Assembly: GCF_003610915.1 (NCBI RefSeq)
Contig: NZ_NSDJ01000002.1
Coordinates: 678,736-742,735 of the forward strand
Direction: 5' to 3'
DNA: 64,000 nucleotides
DNA from: Rahnella variigena
GTDB lineage: Bacteria; Pseudomonadota; Gammaproteobacteria; Enterobacterales; Enterobacteriaceae
Position 1 is the first letter of the stretch. The number at the start of each line of letters is the position of its first letter. Positions 26,389-34,020 of this stretch are shown here, one piece after another. The notes beneath the pieces were generated by a model. It saw nothing but the letters and a program-made list of their open reading frames with translations, made no database searches and was not told the DNA's origin. Both the position numbers and the translations under genes were made by a program.

Positions 26389-26903
26389 CTTGTAGTCCTT
26401 TATGCAGAGTAAGAATAATGTTCAGTGAGCACGAGAAGGTCGCCCCCATTAAAAGGGTATAACTACTAAGCTAGTATTTTTATGATGTAGAACAAAATAC
26501 CATTGTTAACGCAGAGAAGAAGTTCGGTACACGTATTGCACAAATCACAGGATGCTGAAAAGACGAATTCATGTCAAGAACGTCGCACAATTACGCACAT
26601 TGCAGTGATAGTGACCATAAGCACTTTACAGAATTTCAATTCAGTGCTCAAAGGGTGCCTTGTCTATGAGGCACGTGACCGTCTAGGAAAGTGGGGTTGG
26701 TTCATTTTCATGACGCGGCACCTCAGCGCGCGCAATGTTACCCGCCTGCCCGCTTCTGACTTGGTTCACTGTTTTTAATGCATGACTAATAGCGCCCCTA
26801 AGCCCAGCTATAGGGGCGAACAGGCATTTTTTGATCCTTTCTGGATCATGCAAAACCATGCAGGTAATGCATGCATAGCCCCTCAAAGAGCTATGCACCG
26901 AAA
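26389..26903. other. Non-coding region between CBASS and the LexA-boxed gene
   Basis: No convincing gene is present. The region should hold the promoter of the CD-NTase operon (near 26400-26480), the candidate cos site (26723-26751), a GCCCCTA/TAGGGGC hairpin at about 26794-26818, and a small GATCC/GGATC hairpin near 26834-26848 preceded by a T-run on the plus strand. The hairpins could terminate the leftward small gene. Confidence 0.45.
26723..26751 (-). other. cos: Candidate cos site
   Basis: Read on the minus strand (the direction of the P2 genetic map), this stretch starts GGGCAGGCGGGTAACATTGC and continues GCGCGCTGA. Against the P2 cohesive end as I remember it (GGCGAGGCGGGGAAAGCAC followed by TGCGCGCTGA) about 20 of 29 positions agree. 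The first 19 bases (26733-26751) would be the overhang. The position between A and Q is where circularised P2 DNA carries cos. Confidence 0.55.
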
Positions 26904-27092
26904 TCAATGGATTTTGCCCGCACCGTTTACATCAAAGATAACGGCAAGTAACTCCTCTTTTGCGGTTACGGCCATTTCCGCAATCCAAATGGCAACCATC
27001 TCACGTTCATCATGATCGCAATCTGTAGATGTGGCTAATTTGGCAATTAACGCGATCCTCTCCAACAATGCAGCCGTTTGTAATCCTTCCAT
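26904..27092 (-). CDS. SOS-controlled small protein at the tum locus
   Basis: A 62-residue acidic protein (MEGLQTAALLERIALIAKLA ... ATSTDCDHDEREMVAIWIAE) that I do not recognise. The start at 27092 follows GAGGTGGGA. A LexA box lies 16 bp upstream. In phage 186 the SOS-induced antirepressor tum occupies the corresponding place between A and cos. This product is much shorter than Tum and shows no clear similarity, so a role in prophage induction is only a positional inference. Confidence 0.6.
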   Translation of the reverse strand: MEGLQTAALLERIALIAKLATSTDCDHDEREMVAIWIAEMAVTAKEELLAVIFDVNGAGKIH

Positions 27093-27107
27093 TCCCACCT
27101 CATTTAA

Positions 27108-27123
27108 CTGTGTATTTATACAG
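27108..27123 (-). promoter_or_regulatory. LexA box
   Basis: The minus strand reads CTGTATAAATACACAG, which matches the CTGT-N8-ACAG consensus exactly. It sits directly upstream of the small gene at 26904-27092 and within the region shared with the divergent hcp operon (hcp start 27305). Confidence 0.85.
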
Positions 27124-27304
27124 TATACTAGGTTTTTTCTGATATGATTTCCATATATTTCTGAATGTTATGCATAGCAATTATCAACCACATGAATGCT
27201 TTGCCTGCAAAATAGGCAATCTCCGCCTTGCGGTAAAAGTCCATATTGTTCAAGTGGTTTTTTGGGTGTATGTTTTCCCTACAAAACATAAGGAGTTGTT
27301 AACA

Positions 27305-27796
27305 ATGGCTATACCAGCGTATTTATGGTTGAAGGATGACGGCGGAGCAGATATTAAAGGATCTGTCGATGTGAATGGACGTGAAGGTTCAATTGAGATT
27401 CAAGGTTTCGGGCACTCTCTGCATCTTCCAACTGACGGGGCTACAGGCAAGATCACCGGCACACGTATACATGCGGCGTTAGGTTTTGAAAAAGAATTCG
27501 ACAGCTCTAGCCCTTATCTCTACAAAGCAACCGCCACCGGCCAAACCCTCCAATCTGCCGAGTTTAAATGGTACAAAATCAACGATGCAGGACAGGAAGT
27601 TGAGTACTTCAACATGTATCTCGAAGGCGTTAAAATTGTATCAATCTGCCCAACAATGCACCACATCAAAAACCCAGCCTTCGAGAAACATAACCACAAC
27701 GAAAGTGTTGAGCTTCGCTATGAAAAAATCACATGGAAATATTGTGACGGCAACGTAATTTTTGCCGACGCCTGGAATGAAAGAGTGACAGCTTAA
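27305..27796 (+). CDS. hcp: Hcp family type VI secretion protein
   Basis: A 163-residue Hcp1-family protein. It starts MAIPAYLWLKDDGGADIKGS and shows the family blocks GTRIHAALGFEKEFDSSSPY and SAEFKWYKINDAGQEVEYFN. Hcp hexamers form the inner tube of the type VI secretion system and carry small effectors in their lumen. The start is set by AAGGAG upstream of ATG 27305; a longer frame upstream is not supported. It is followed without a gap by a Tlde1-like effector. No other type VI structural genes are in the window, so it must use a system encoded elsewhere. A damaged paralogue lies at 61696-62177. Confidence 0.92.
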   Translation: MAIPAYLWLKDDGGADIKGSVDVNGREGSIEIQGFGHSLHLPTDGATGKITGTRIHAALGFEKEFDSSSPYLYKATATGQTLQSAEFKWYKINDAGQEVEYFNMYLEGVKIVSICPTMHHIKNPAFEKHNHNESVELRYEKITWKYCDGNVIFADAWNERVTA

Positions 27797-28285
27797 ATGG
27801 CTATCACCTGCAGCTATGTATTAAATGGAATGGAAACATCAATTCTGAGTTGTGCTGGTGTCGGCAATTTCCCTGCCTTCTCAGGCCAGTTAGTTGGTCG
27901 AAATAACCCAACATTAACTAATATTGCTGATCTGGGACCACTTCCTACAGGGCGTTACTTTATTGTCAGCCGCGTCTCTGGGGGGCGCTTAGGCGGCTTA
28001 CGAAATGCTGTCCTTAAATATGGTTACGGCACTGACAGAGATACATGGTTTGGGCTCTATCGTGATGACGGAAAGATAAATGATGAAACTTTTATTGAAG
28101 GAGTTAAACGTGGAAGTTTCCGGCTTCATCCAATCGGACCAAAGGGACTCAGTGAAGGCTGTATTACCATGACATCACAATCTGATTTTGATTATCTTCG
28201 TACTGCATTGCTGGGTACCTCAATGATCGGTGTACCTGGGTCTTCGCTTAAGGCACACGGTACGATCAGGGTTACACTCGGATGA
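27797..28285 (+). CDS. tlde1: Tlde1-like L,D-transpeptidase effector (DUF2778)
   Basis: A 162-residue protein of the DUF2778/Tlde1 family. The L,D-transpeptidase-type active site is visible as His111 (FRLHPIG) and Cys122 (LSEGCITM). Known Tlde1 proteins are antibacterial type VI effectors that act in the periplasm of the target cell on the tetrapeptide stems of peptidoglycan. The ATG directly follows the hcp stop codon (TAAATG), and the putative immunity gene overlaps its end. There is no signal peptide, in line with delivery by Hcp. Confidence 0.85.
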   Translation: MAITCSYVLNGMETSILSCAGVGNFPAFSGQLVGRNNPTLTNIADLGPLPTGRYFIVSRVSGGRLGGLRNAVLKYGYGTDRDTWFGLYRDDGKINDETFIEGVKRGSFRLHPIGPKGLSEGCITMTSQSDFDYLRTALLGTSMIGVPGSSLKAHGTIRVTLG

Positions 28286-28530
28286 AGTGGGTTAAGTATG
28301 TCGCTTGTGGCTTAGGCTACTTGATTTCATTCGTAGTATTAATGATCATCAGTACACAGGTGATCGACAACTTTATTACTGGTAACCAGATCCAGCGTTT
28401 CGCGCAGTTCTTCGGAATACAGGATATTGAGGGGACATTGGATCTGTATGTTGATACCTCAATAGCTATTTCCGCCTTACTTTCTATAGGCATTATTTGG
28501 CTGTGCCGTCTATTTATACGATACCGATAA
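28282..28530 (+). CDS. Tldi1-like immunity membrane protein
   Basis: An 82-residue protein with two membrane segments (residues about 7-27 and 61-78) and a periplasmic-size loop between them. It overlaps the effector gene by four bases (ATGA). Position, size and topology fit the Tldi1 immunity protein that protects the producer from Tlde1; I base this mainly on context. Confidence 0.72.
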   Translation: MKWVKYVACGLGYLISFVVLMIISTQVIDNFITGNQIQRFAQFFGIQDIEGTLDLYVDTSIAISALLSIGIIWLCRLFIRYR

Positions 28531-28895
28531 GAGCAATTGACTGAGGTATAGTTGATTGGAGATATAGCTTGTTAAATAATTATTAATTAAATAGCTCTAG
28601 TGCATTTTATCAACTCAGTGCTTAAATCAAAAAATACTTTTCCAATGAAAATCAAGCCAGATCTAATATGAAATCTAGTCGATTTTTTCCAAAAAATTCA
28701 GGTTATAAAGTTTATTAACAACCCCAATAATTAGTATTTTTCAAATTATTGAAATTTATTTAGTTGCAGTTAGTGGATAACTAAAGCCGGATGGAAGTTA
28801 TGCGCCCGCATTTAAGCACCTGTAATGCTTATGACGGACATCATTTTTGTCAAAACCTCTACTTGAAAGAACAATTGAAATGGGAGAAACACACT
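28531..28895. other. AT-rich gap upstream of the TIR gene
   Basis: A strongly AT-rich stretch without a supported gene. It probably holds a terminator for the Hcp cassette and the promoter of the TIR gene. Confidence 0.4.
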
Positions 28896-29619
28896 ATGGC
28901 TAGATGCACAGCCCCAGTACGTGGGCATCACTCATCAGCTGCAGCAGCAGCTTGCCCGGCATGCAGCAGCTTGCCCGGCATGCAGTAGCCGCGGTAGCTA
29001 TCGCAGTAGTTACCGCTATGACAGTTATGATTCGCCCTATTCCTCACCGAGTAGTAGCGGACGGAGCTATGGAAGCGGTAGTAGCGGTAGTAGCGGTAGT
29101 TCAAGAGCGCGCTGGTCAAAAGCAGGTTCTTCAGTGTTATACACGCCTGCACAAATCCAGTCACTTACACCAATTAGGCAAACTGTCGAGACGCGAGCAG
29201 CGGAACAGCCTGACCTACGTGACGTATTCCTGTGCCATGCGTGGGACGATCGGCAAGGTATTGCTAAGGAACTTCACGATTTGCTTGAAGCGGCTGGTGT
29301 CAAAGTCTGGTTCAGCGAGAAAGATCTTGGGCTCGGCGTTCCTATGATGCGCGCCATCGACAAGGGCTTAGCAAATTCGAGGATCGGACTAGTATTAGTT
29401 ACCCCTGCGCTGCTTAAAGGACTTCCAAAAGAGGGTGTAGCTGACAAAGAGCTTTCGGCACTATTGGCGGGAAATCAGCTCGTTCCAATCGTGCATAATA
29501 CGACGTATGTGGAACTTCGCAATGTCAGCCCCTTACTCGCCTCACGAAGTGGTTTGGACACCGGAGAAGATTCAATTACCGTTGTTGCAAAGAAAATCGC
29601 CGAGCTAGTAGCCCTGTAA
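28896..29619 (+). pseudogene. TIR-domain protein, frame broken by 19-bp duplication
   Basis: The natural start is ATG 28896 behind GGAG. It reads MARCTAPVRGHHSSAAAAAC and CPxC, a zinc-ribbon-like N-terminus, but stops at 28988 because a 19-bp tandem duplication (28950-28987) shifts the frame. Removing one copy joins this N-terminus to SRGSYRSSYRYDSYDSPYSS, a Ser/Gly/Tyr-rich linker, and then a full TIR domain: DVFLCHAWDDRQGIAKELHD, VKVWFSEKDLGLGVPMMRAI, and VADKELSALL with the probable catalytic Glu. TIR domains of this kind cleave NAD+ in anti-phage defence. Downstream the TIR frame is open from a GTG at 28921, but without a ribosome binding site. It could be a true mutant or a phase-off state. 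Confidence 0.85.
28944..28985 (+). repeat. 19-bp tandem duplication in the TIR gene
   Basis: Copy 1 (28950-28968) is GCTTGCCCGGCATGCAGCA and copy 2 (28969-28987) is GCTTGCCCGGCATGCAGTA. Because 19 is not a multiple of 3, the second copy puts the downstream TIR domain out of frame. The shared flanks extend the match to 23 bases at a 19-base period. Confidence 0.95.
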
Positions 29620-29687
29620 ATCTATGATCTACATAGACTTTCGATTAAGATACTTCTGTTCATAGACATACGACATTAACCATTGTT

Positions 29688-29718
29688 CAATGGGACTTGC
29701 CTTAGACAAGTCCCATTG
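29688..29718. terminator. Bidirectional terminator between TIR gene and A
   Basis: CAATGGGACTTG and CAAGTCCCATTG form a perfect 12-bp stem with a 7-base loop between the convergent TIR and A genes. It can stop transcription from both sides. Confidence 0.75.
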
Positions 29719-29738
29719 CCTATAACTTAGTTCTTTAG

Positions 29739-31982
29739 CTAATTAAATTCAGTCCAATCCTCAACGACTTCAAAATGCATGTTGATATCGCCGAACCGGA
29801 AACGAGCACCACGTGTTAACGCTTCCAGCTCCCATCTTTGAGCCTTGATATCGTTTTTAAGCAATTCCTGTTCAATCTGAGGCAACCGCGCCCGTTCTTC
29901 AGCAGTCAATCTTGCTGATGGAGCAACATCGCGCCCTTTTGTTGGGTCAAAACTTCGCTGCGCCTTGCTGACTCTCGGCGTTTCCTCCCTAATGCGTGCC
30001 ACAATCGCCCTCACGGCGGATGTGTCTGTCCAGTCAACAACTCGCAGGTTGTCAGAAGTGGACGCCGTAGCGGTGCTCCCAACCTGCCTATCACGCCAAT
30101 TAGTGGCCTGTTTCTTTCCACCTAACCCACAGTTATTGACAGGACTCCGAGGCGCGCCGGAGGCGCTTTTTAAGGTCAAAACCTCAACGTCAACGGCAGA
30201 AGAAACGATCCGCCATTGTGTTGTACGGGTTTCATAAACACGAGAGTCGCCGAGGTGAGGCGCGAAAATACCGACAACCTTTTTCACTTCCTCATCGTAT
30301 GCGTTCAGCTCATCAGCCACGCGGCGGGCGACACGCACAGTCTGAGCGGCGCGTGGGACATTAGCGCCGCCCTGGGCTGACATGTACGCCATAAAGTCAC
30401 CGGCATCAGCAGCTGCGCGAACGGCTTCCACTTCTTCGTCAAAGGTTTCAGTCAGATTGATAGAACGGATGCGGCGGCATTCACGGTATGAACCCATGGT
30501 AGGCAGGCCGATAGGATGAAACTGCGGGATCCGCCAGGTAGCAGCCCAGGCAGTAACGGCAGCAGCGGAGTCCGTTAGCAACTCGCCGGTTTCGTGGTCG
30601 CGCTCGCCTTCCAGTGCATAACCGTCGATGTTCTTTGCTATGTATTTGGCAATATAGCCAGCCGCGCCGCCGCGATTTAGGTGCTTACAGTCAAAGCGGT
30701 TTTTAGCTGCACCGCGTTCGTCGCCGTCTTCTTTCATGGCGTATTTGCGCATGATATCGATCACCGGCTGCCGCATGGCAGGTTTGGTGAATAGCATCAT
30801 GTGCCAGTGCGGCGTCGCGTCGTGATGAGGTTCGACAACGCGCATCCCGTAAACAGACAGGCCGCTATCCTTAAACGCGGTACGCATTTTGCTCCAGATC
30901 CCGCACAGATAACGCTGCGCATCTTTCGGGGTATAGGCTTCTTTGTCCCAGGCATGATTTCGCTGAACGCGCTTTTTATCGCCCTTACCCACCATGCGGG
31001 TCGGGTGATATTTAGAAGGGGTGGTAATCGTCAAAAACATGCCGACGTCGCCATTTGCAGCGGCATATTTTTCGGTACCGGCTATGGTGCTCATTAGTTC
31101 CATGCGGCGGATTTCAGGATTTGAAATACTCGCCATCACTTTGTCGATCAGACTGAAACGCTCGCCGGTTTCGACGTTTTCCAGGTCGCAGCTTTTCAGA
31201 TAGTCGAGATTGGAAAGACGTCGCGCACGTACTTCACGGATAGCCTGCTTACTGGCATAGGGAGAGGCGTCACGGTTAACCTTGCCGATGGCGATCAGCA
31301 AGCATTCACGCCAACGAGTGCGCTGACCTTTAAACTGGCGTAACCACCAATCCGGATTAACCAGGCGCGACATGGCAGCGATCGCGGAAACGACATCCAG
31401 TTTTCCTTTGCAATACCTTGTCCAGTACATCGGCGTGACATTAAAAGCCTGTGCCATACCGGCGATTTCGCTGTACAGCTCGCACTGGGTATCACCTTCA
31501 AAAAGAATCGAATTATCCCCGTTGTACTGAGCAAGAAGCTGATCACAGCGGTCTTCATAGATTTCTTTCAGTTGTCCGGCGATGTCCTGGGCGAACCGGC
31601 GCAAAGGTTTATCGCTCATGCTCGGCAGCCGGTGATAGGTGTCTGCCTCAGACATAAACTTCATGGAGGCATTAAGATTCATTTCATGCGCAGAATTGAC
31701 TGCATCCACACGCGGCAGAATGCTGCGCCCCAACGTATAGACCAGATATTTATGTGCAGCGTGAACGCCCTGCTCTTTCAGCAGAAATTTATAGCGGCCT
31801 GTAAAAATTTCGCGGAGATCGGTGGAGAGGTTTTTTACTTTGATTAAAACAGCTTGCCCCTGATCGTATTCATCACGGGTAAGCGGTCTTTCGAGGCCAG
31901 AAACGGCCTGGCGTGGTTTGTTCCAGGGAAACGCCCAGACTTCGGGCGTTTTAATCTGCGGAGTAAAGCGGCTGGTCTGCAT
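29739..31982 (-). CDS. A: Replication initiator endonuclease A
   Basis: The 747-residue P2 gpA homologue starts rolling-circle replication by nicking ori, which in P2 lies within the A gene. The HUH metal motif is PHWHMMLFTKP, and the two active tyrosines, four residues apart, lie in AAGYIAKYIAKNIDG. Its length is close to P2 gpA. The ATG overlaps the stop codon of the small upstream gene (TAATG). It is the last gene of the early operon running from cox. Confidence 0.95.
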   Translation of the reverse strand: MQTSRFTPQIKTPEVWAFPWNKPRQAVSGLERPLTRDEYDQGQAVLIKVKNLSTDLREIFTGRYKFLLKEQGVHAAHKYLVYTLGRSILPRVDAVNSAHEMNLNASMKFMSEADTYHRLPSMSDKPLRRFAQDIAGQLKEIYEDRCDQLLAQYNGDNSILFEGDTQCELYSEIAGMAQAFNVTPMYWTRYCKGKLDVVSAIAAMSRLVNPDWWLRQFKGQRTRWRECLLIAIGKVNRDASPYASKQAIREVRARRLSNLDYLKSCDLENVETGERFSLIDKVMASISNPEIRRMELMSTIAGTEKYAAANGDVGMFLTITTPSKYHPTRMVGKGDKKRVQRNHAWDKEAYTPKDAQRYLCGIWSKMRTAFKDSGLSVYGMRVVEPHHDATPHWHMMLFTKPAMRQPVIDIMRKYAMKEDGDERGAAKNRFDCKHLNRGGAAGYIAKYIAKNIDGYALEGERDHETGELLTDSAAAVTAWAATWRIPQFHPIGLPTMGSYRECRRIRSINLTETFDEEVEAVRAAADAGDFMAYMSAQGGANVPRAAQTVRVARRVADELNAYDEEVKKVVGIFAPHLGDSRVYETRTTQWRIVSSAVDVEVLTLKSASGAPRSPVNNCGLGGKKQATNWRDRQVGSTATASTSDNLRVVDWTDTSAVRAIVARIREETPRVSKAQRSFDPTKGRDVAPSARLTAEERARLPQIEQELLKNDIKAQRWELEALTRGARFRFGDINMHFEVVEDWTEFN

Positions 31983-32065
31983 TACATGCCGTCTTTGAGA
32001 TCAATGACCAGATAGCCCGCATTGATAGCAGCCAATACGAGCAACACCACCGCGAATATGATCAC
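31982..32065 (-). CDS. 27-residue membrane protein, coupled to A
   Basis: A very short gene between TraR-like and A: GTG start, then IIFAVVLLVLAAINAGYL and VIDLKDGM. It would be a single-span membrane protein. GAGG lies 6 bases before the GTG; the GTG overlaps the TraR-like stop (GTGA) and the stop overlaps the A start (TAATG). This tight coupling on both sides is the main argument that it is real. Function unknown. Confidence 0.6.
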   Translation of the reverse strand: MIIFAVVLLVLAAINAGYLVIDLKDGM

Positions 32066-32286
32066 TGGTTGCCTCGGTAGTGTTTGGCATTGAGTTCACG
32101 AAGTTCTTTGCAATACACACAAAGCTCAACACCTGGCAGAGCTGCGCGGCGTTCTTCTGGAATTGGGCGCTCACAGTCAAGACAGAACATTGCAGAAATA
32201 CCCGTCACTACCTGTCTAACTGCGTTAATCTGGGACTCAAGTATTTCTGCCTGACGCTCTGTGATTGAATCGAGTAAATCCGGCAT
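32062..32286 (-). CDS. TraR/DksA-type zinc finger protein
   Basis: A 74-residue protein with one C4 zinc finger, Cys-x2-Cys ... Cys-x2-Cys (MFCLDCERPIPEERR, ELCVYCKEL). P2-family phages carry one such gene in the early operon. Family members bind the secondary channel of RNA polymerase. The start at 32286 overlaps the preceding stop codon (TGATG). Confidence 0.9.
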   Translation of the reverse strand: MPDLLDSITERQAEILESQINAVRQVVTGISAMFCLDCERPIPEERRAALPGVELCVYCKELRELNAKHYRGNQ

Positions 32287-32540
32287 CAGACAACCTCCCA
32301 CGCTTCGTTTTGAATGCGCTCAGCTTCTTGGCGCAGTATTTCAACAGCACCACGCCCCCCAACATCCTTTTGAAGAATGAAAGCCGCAATCGCATCAAGG
32401 CGGGCAGAGAACACGGCAGCCAGATTTCGCCTTTCGTCTAAACGTGCATCAGATAATGAAGCTAAATAAGCAATATATTCGGCCTGCGCTGCCCCCTGAT
32501 TAGATGAAAATTTGATTGGGTGAGTCTCAATATTTCGCAT
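32286..32540 (-). CDS. DUF2732-like early phage protein
   Basis: An 84-residue protein (MRNIETHPIKFSSNQGAAQA ... RRNLAAVFSARLDAIAAFIL) in the position of the DUF2732 genes of P2-like phages. Function unknown. The assignment rests on position and a general match to the family pattern, with a central helix rich in Arg/Leu/Ala. Confidence 0.65.
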   Translation of the reverse strand: MRNIETHPIKFSSNQGAAQAEYIAYLASLSDARLDERRNLAAVFSARLDAIAAFILQKDVGGRGAVEILRQEAERIQNEAWEVV

Positions 32541-32605
32541 AATAATTTCCTGTTTTTAGGCAAAAGAATACCCGGCGGGTTTACGCCAATTAATTTCGAT
32601 TCGGG

Positions 32606-32908
32606 TTAGTGTCTGATATTTATCTTGCAGTCATCTTCACTGATAAATTTCGGAAGTGACTCAGTTAAACCCAGTAAGGAATTCAGCGCCGCAACCACTT
32701 GATGCCGCTCAGTCGGCGTTAGTTCTGCAAACTTCATTTCTACGTGGCGATTTTTCAGGCCAGCATGAAAGCAGATCGTTTTGCGCATATGTAGCGGCTG
32801 ACTATCAAATGTTTCCTGCGCTACATTCTTTTTGTGTTCCAACATCTCTTTAATTCTTGTCAGATGCTTTTTACCGATCTGGATATGTTCTTCGTTCCCT
32901 AAAAACAT
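32606..32908 (-). CDS. Early phage protein, possibly DUF5347
   Basis: A 100-residue protein with a basic N-terminal helix and the pattern MKFAELTPTERHQVVAALNS, then LLGLTESLPKF. It resembles the DUF5347 family seen in P2-like early regions, but I am not certain. The ATG at 32908 is favoured by GAGG five bases upstream. It follows fil within 10 bases. Confidence 0.6.
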   Translation of the reverse strand: MFLGNEEHIQIGKKHLTRIKEMLEHKKNVAQETFDSQPLHMRKTICFHAGLKNRHVEMKFAELTPTERHQVVAALNSLLGLTESLPKFISEDDCKINIRH

Positions 32909-32915
32909 AGTCACC

Positions 32916-33086
32916 TCAACTAAACAGTCGCTTAAGAAGCGGCATTGAATTTCTAACGGCCTGCGGGGCAGTGGCTTTTAACAGTGAAGGACTCCAACGC
33001 TTTCCGCCTGGCAACTCGATGCAACCATGACCAAAGTGACGTAAAGGACTTTGCTGTTTCAGAAGTGGTGCAATTGAGATTGGCAT
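32916..33086 (-). CDS. fil: Filamentation protein Fil-like
   Basis: A 56-residue product, MPISIAPLLKQQSPLRHFGH followed by GCIELPGGKRW, matching the Fil family of phage 186. Fil causes filamentation by blocking cell division after phage induction. The start lies two bases after the cII stop codon. The gene is too short for many gene finders. Confidence 0.75.
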   Translation of the reverse strand: MPISIAPLLKQQSPLRHFGHGCIELPGGKRWSPSLLKATAPQAVRNSMPLLKRLFS

Positions 33087-33088
33087 AG

Positions 33089-33595
33089 TCAAAGCATCCC
33101 ATTGGTAGCAACGCTTGCCACGGCGCCGACGGCGGAGGCCAGCACCGGTGAACCTTCAACCCGCCCCTGAATCGCCAAACCGATCAGCGACAGATGGCGG
33201 ATCCCTGCGTTCACACTTTCCATAATTGCGTTTTTAGCCTGGCGTGTTTGCCGTTCCGGTGATGCCGCACCTGCAGCAACCGATCCCAACGCTGCCGTGG
33301 CGTGAAGCGTGTAGGTAGCAATATTCCCCTCGGCCAACTCATTCACTGGAACCGCAGGCATACATTTCATCTGTGCCAGCAATCCATCGATCAGAGTTGC
33401 GTCTTCGGTAGCATCAGTGATCACTGCAATTTCAATGGCAGTAAGCTGATGAACCTGATCAGGATTCAGCTTGTTACGCAGGGTCTGTTCTTTCATTCCG
33501 ATAGTGCGAGCAAGTTTTGACAGGTTGTGACGAACGGCAAAAGCACGACACGCGTTATCAAAGTGCGGCTGGTTGGAAACCTGAAAATCAAACAT
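33089..33595 (-). CDS. cII: Phage regulatory protein CII (186 type)
   Basis: A 168-residue member of the 186 CII family. The N-terminal HTH reads MFDFQVSNQPHFDNACRAFA then LSKLARTIGMKEQTLRNKLN. In 186, CII activates the establishment promoter for the repressor. It is the second gene of the early operon behind cox. Confidence 0.92.
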   Translation of the reverse strand: MFDFQVSNQPHFDNACRAFAVRHNLSKLARTIGMKEQTLRNKLNPDQVHQLTAIEIAVITDATEDATLIDGLLAQMKCMPAVPVNELAEGNIATYTLHATAALGSVAAGAASPERQTRQAKNAIMESVNAGIRHLSLIGLAIQGRVEGSPVLASAVGAVASVATNGML

Positions 33596-33625
33596 GTTTA
33601 CCTCTCAAAATTCACTTAATGTGAA

Positions 33626-33886
33626 TTAAGCGCCAATAACAATTTGAAATCGTGAATGACCAAGATTCTTTTTGGCTTCCATTTCTTTATAACGAGCGTA
33701 CAGAATTCTGATTGGACCACCGGCGCGCTTGTTGCCCTTCTTGATAGTGCGCGGTTCTATTGGAATGCGAGGGTTTTCGCCGGTTGTCTGGCGATATACG
33801 GTGCGAACAGATACACCTTCGAGAGCTGCGAATTCTTCTGGGTGCACAGTTGCACGGGGGATCTTAATTGTAATGAGAGCGGTCAT
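33626..33886 (-). CDS. cox: Cox/Apl-like excisionase and repressor
   Basis: An 86-residue basic HTH protein (HPEEFAALEGVSVRTVYRQT) in the place of P2 cox and 186 apl. Such proteins direct excision by Int and repress the lysogenic promoter. It is divergent from cI across the operator region. Confidence 0.88.
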   Translation of the reverse strand: MTALITIKIPRATVHPEEFAALEGVSVRTVYRQTTGENPRIPIEPRTIKKGNKRAGGPIRILYARYKEMEAKKNLGHSRFQIVIGA

Positions 33887-33976
33887 AATGCATCATTCCC
33901 TTTTTAGTGATTTATTTGTCATTGATTGCCACCGTTTGCCAACTATCGCCATCAATGAATCAGGTTTAACCGCACT

Positions 33977-34018
33977 TTAATGCGTAAAAACGCATTAATC
34001 AATACGCAGGTACGTATT
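33977..34018. promoter_or_regulatory. Probable lysis/lysogeny operators
   Basis: Two dyads lie just upstream of cI. The first has arms TTAATGCG and CGCATTAA around a 6-base spacer (33977-33998). The second has arms AATACG and CGTATT around CAGGTA (34001-34018). They lie between divergent cox and cI and are likely CI (and perhaps Cox) binding sites. Confidence 0.65.
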
Positions 34019-34020
34019 TC

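Noticed and set aside
26683..26907. 74-codon minus-strand open frame
   Set aside because: It overlaps the candidate cos site and two hairpins and has no ribosome binding site.
28921..29619. TIR gene starting at GTG 28921
   Set aside because: No ribosome binding site, and the natural N-terminus with cysteine pairs lies in the other frame from ATG 28896; the frame exists only because of the 19-bp duplication.
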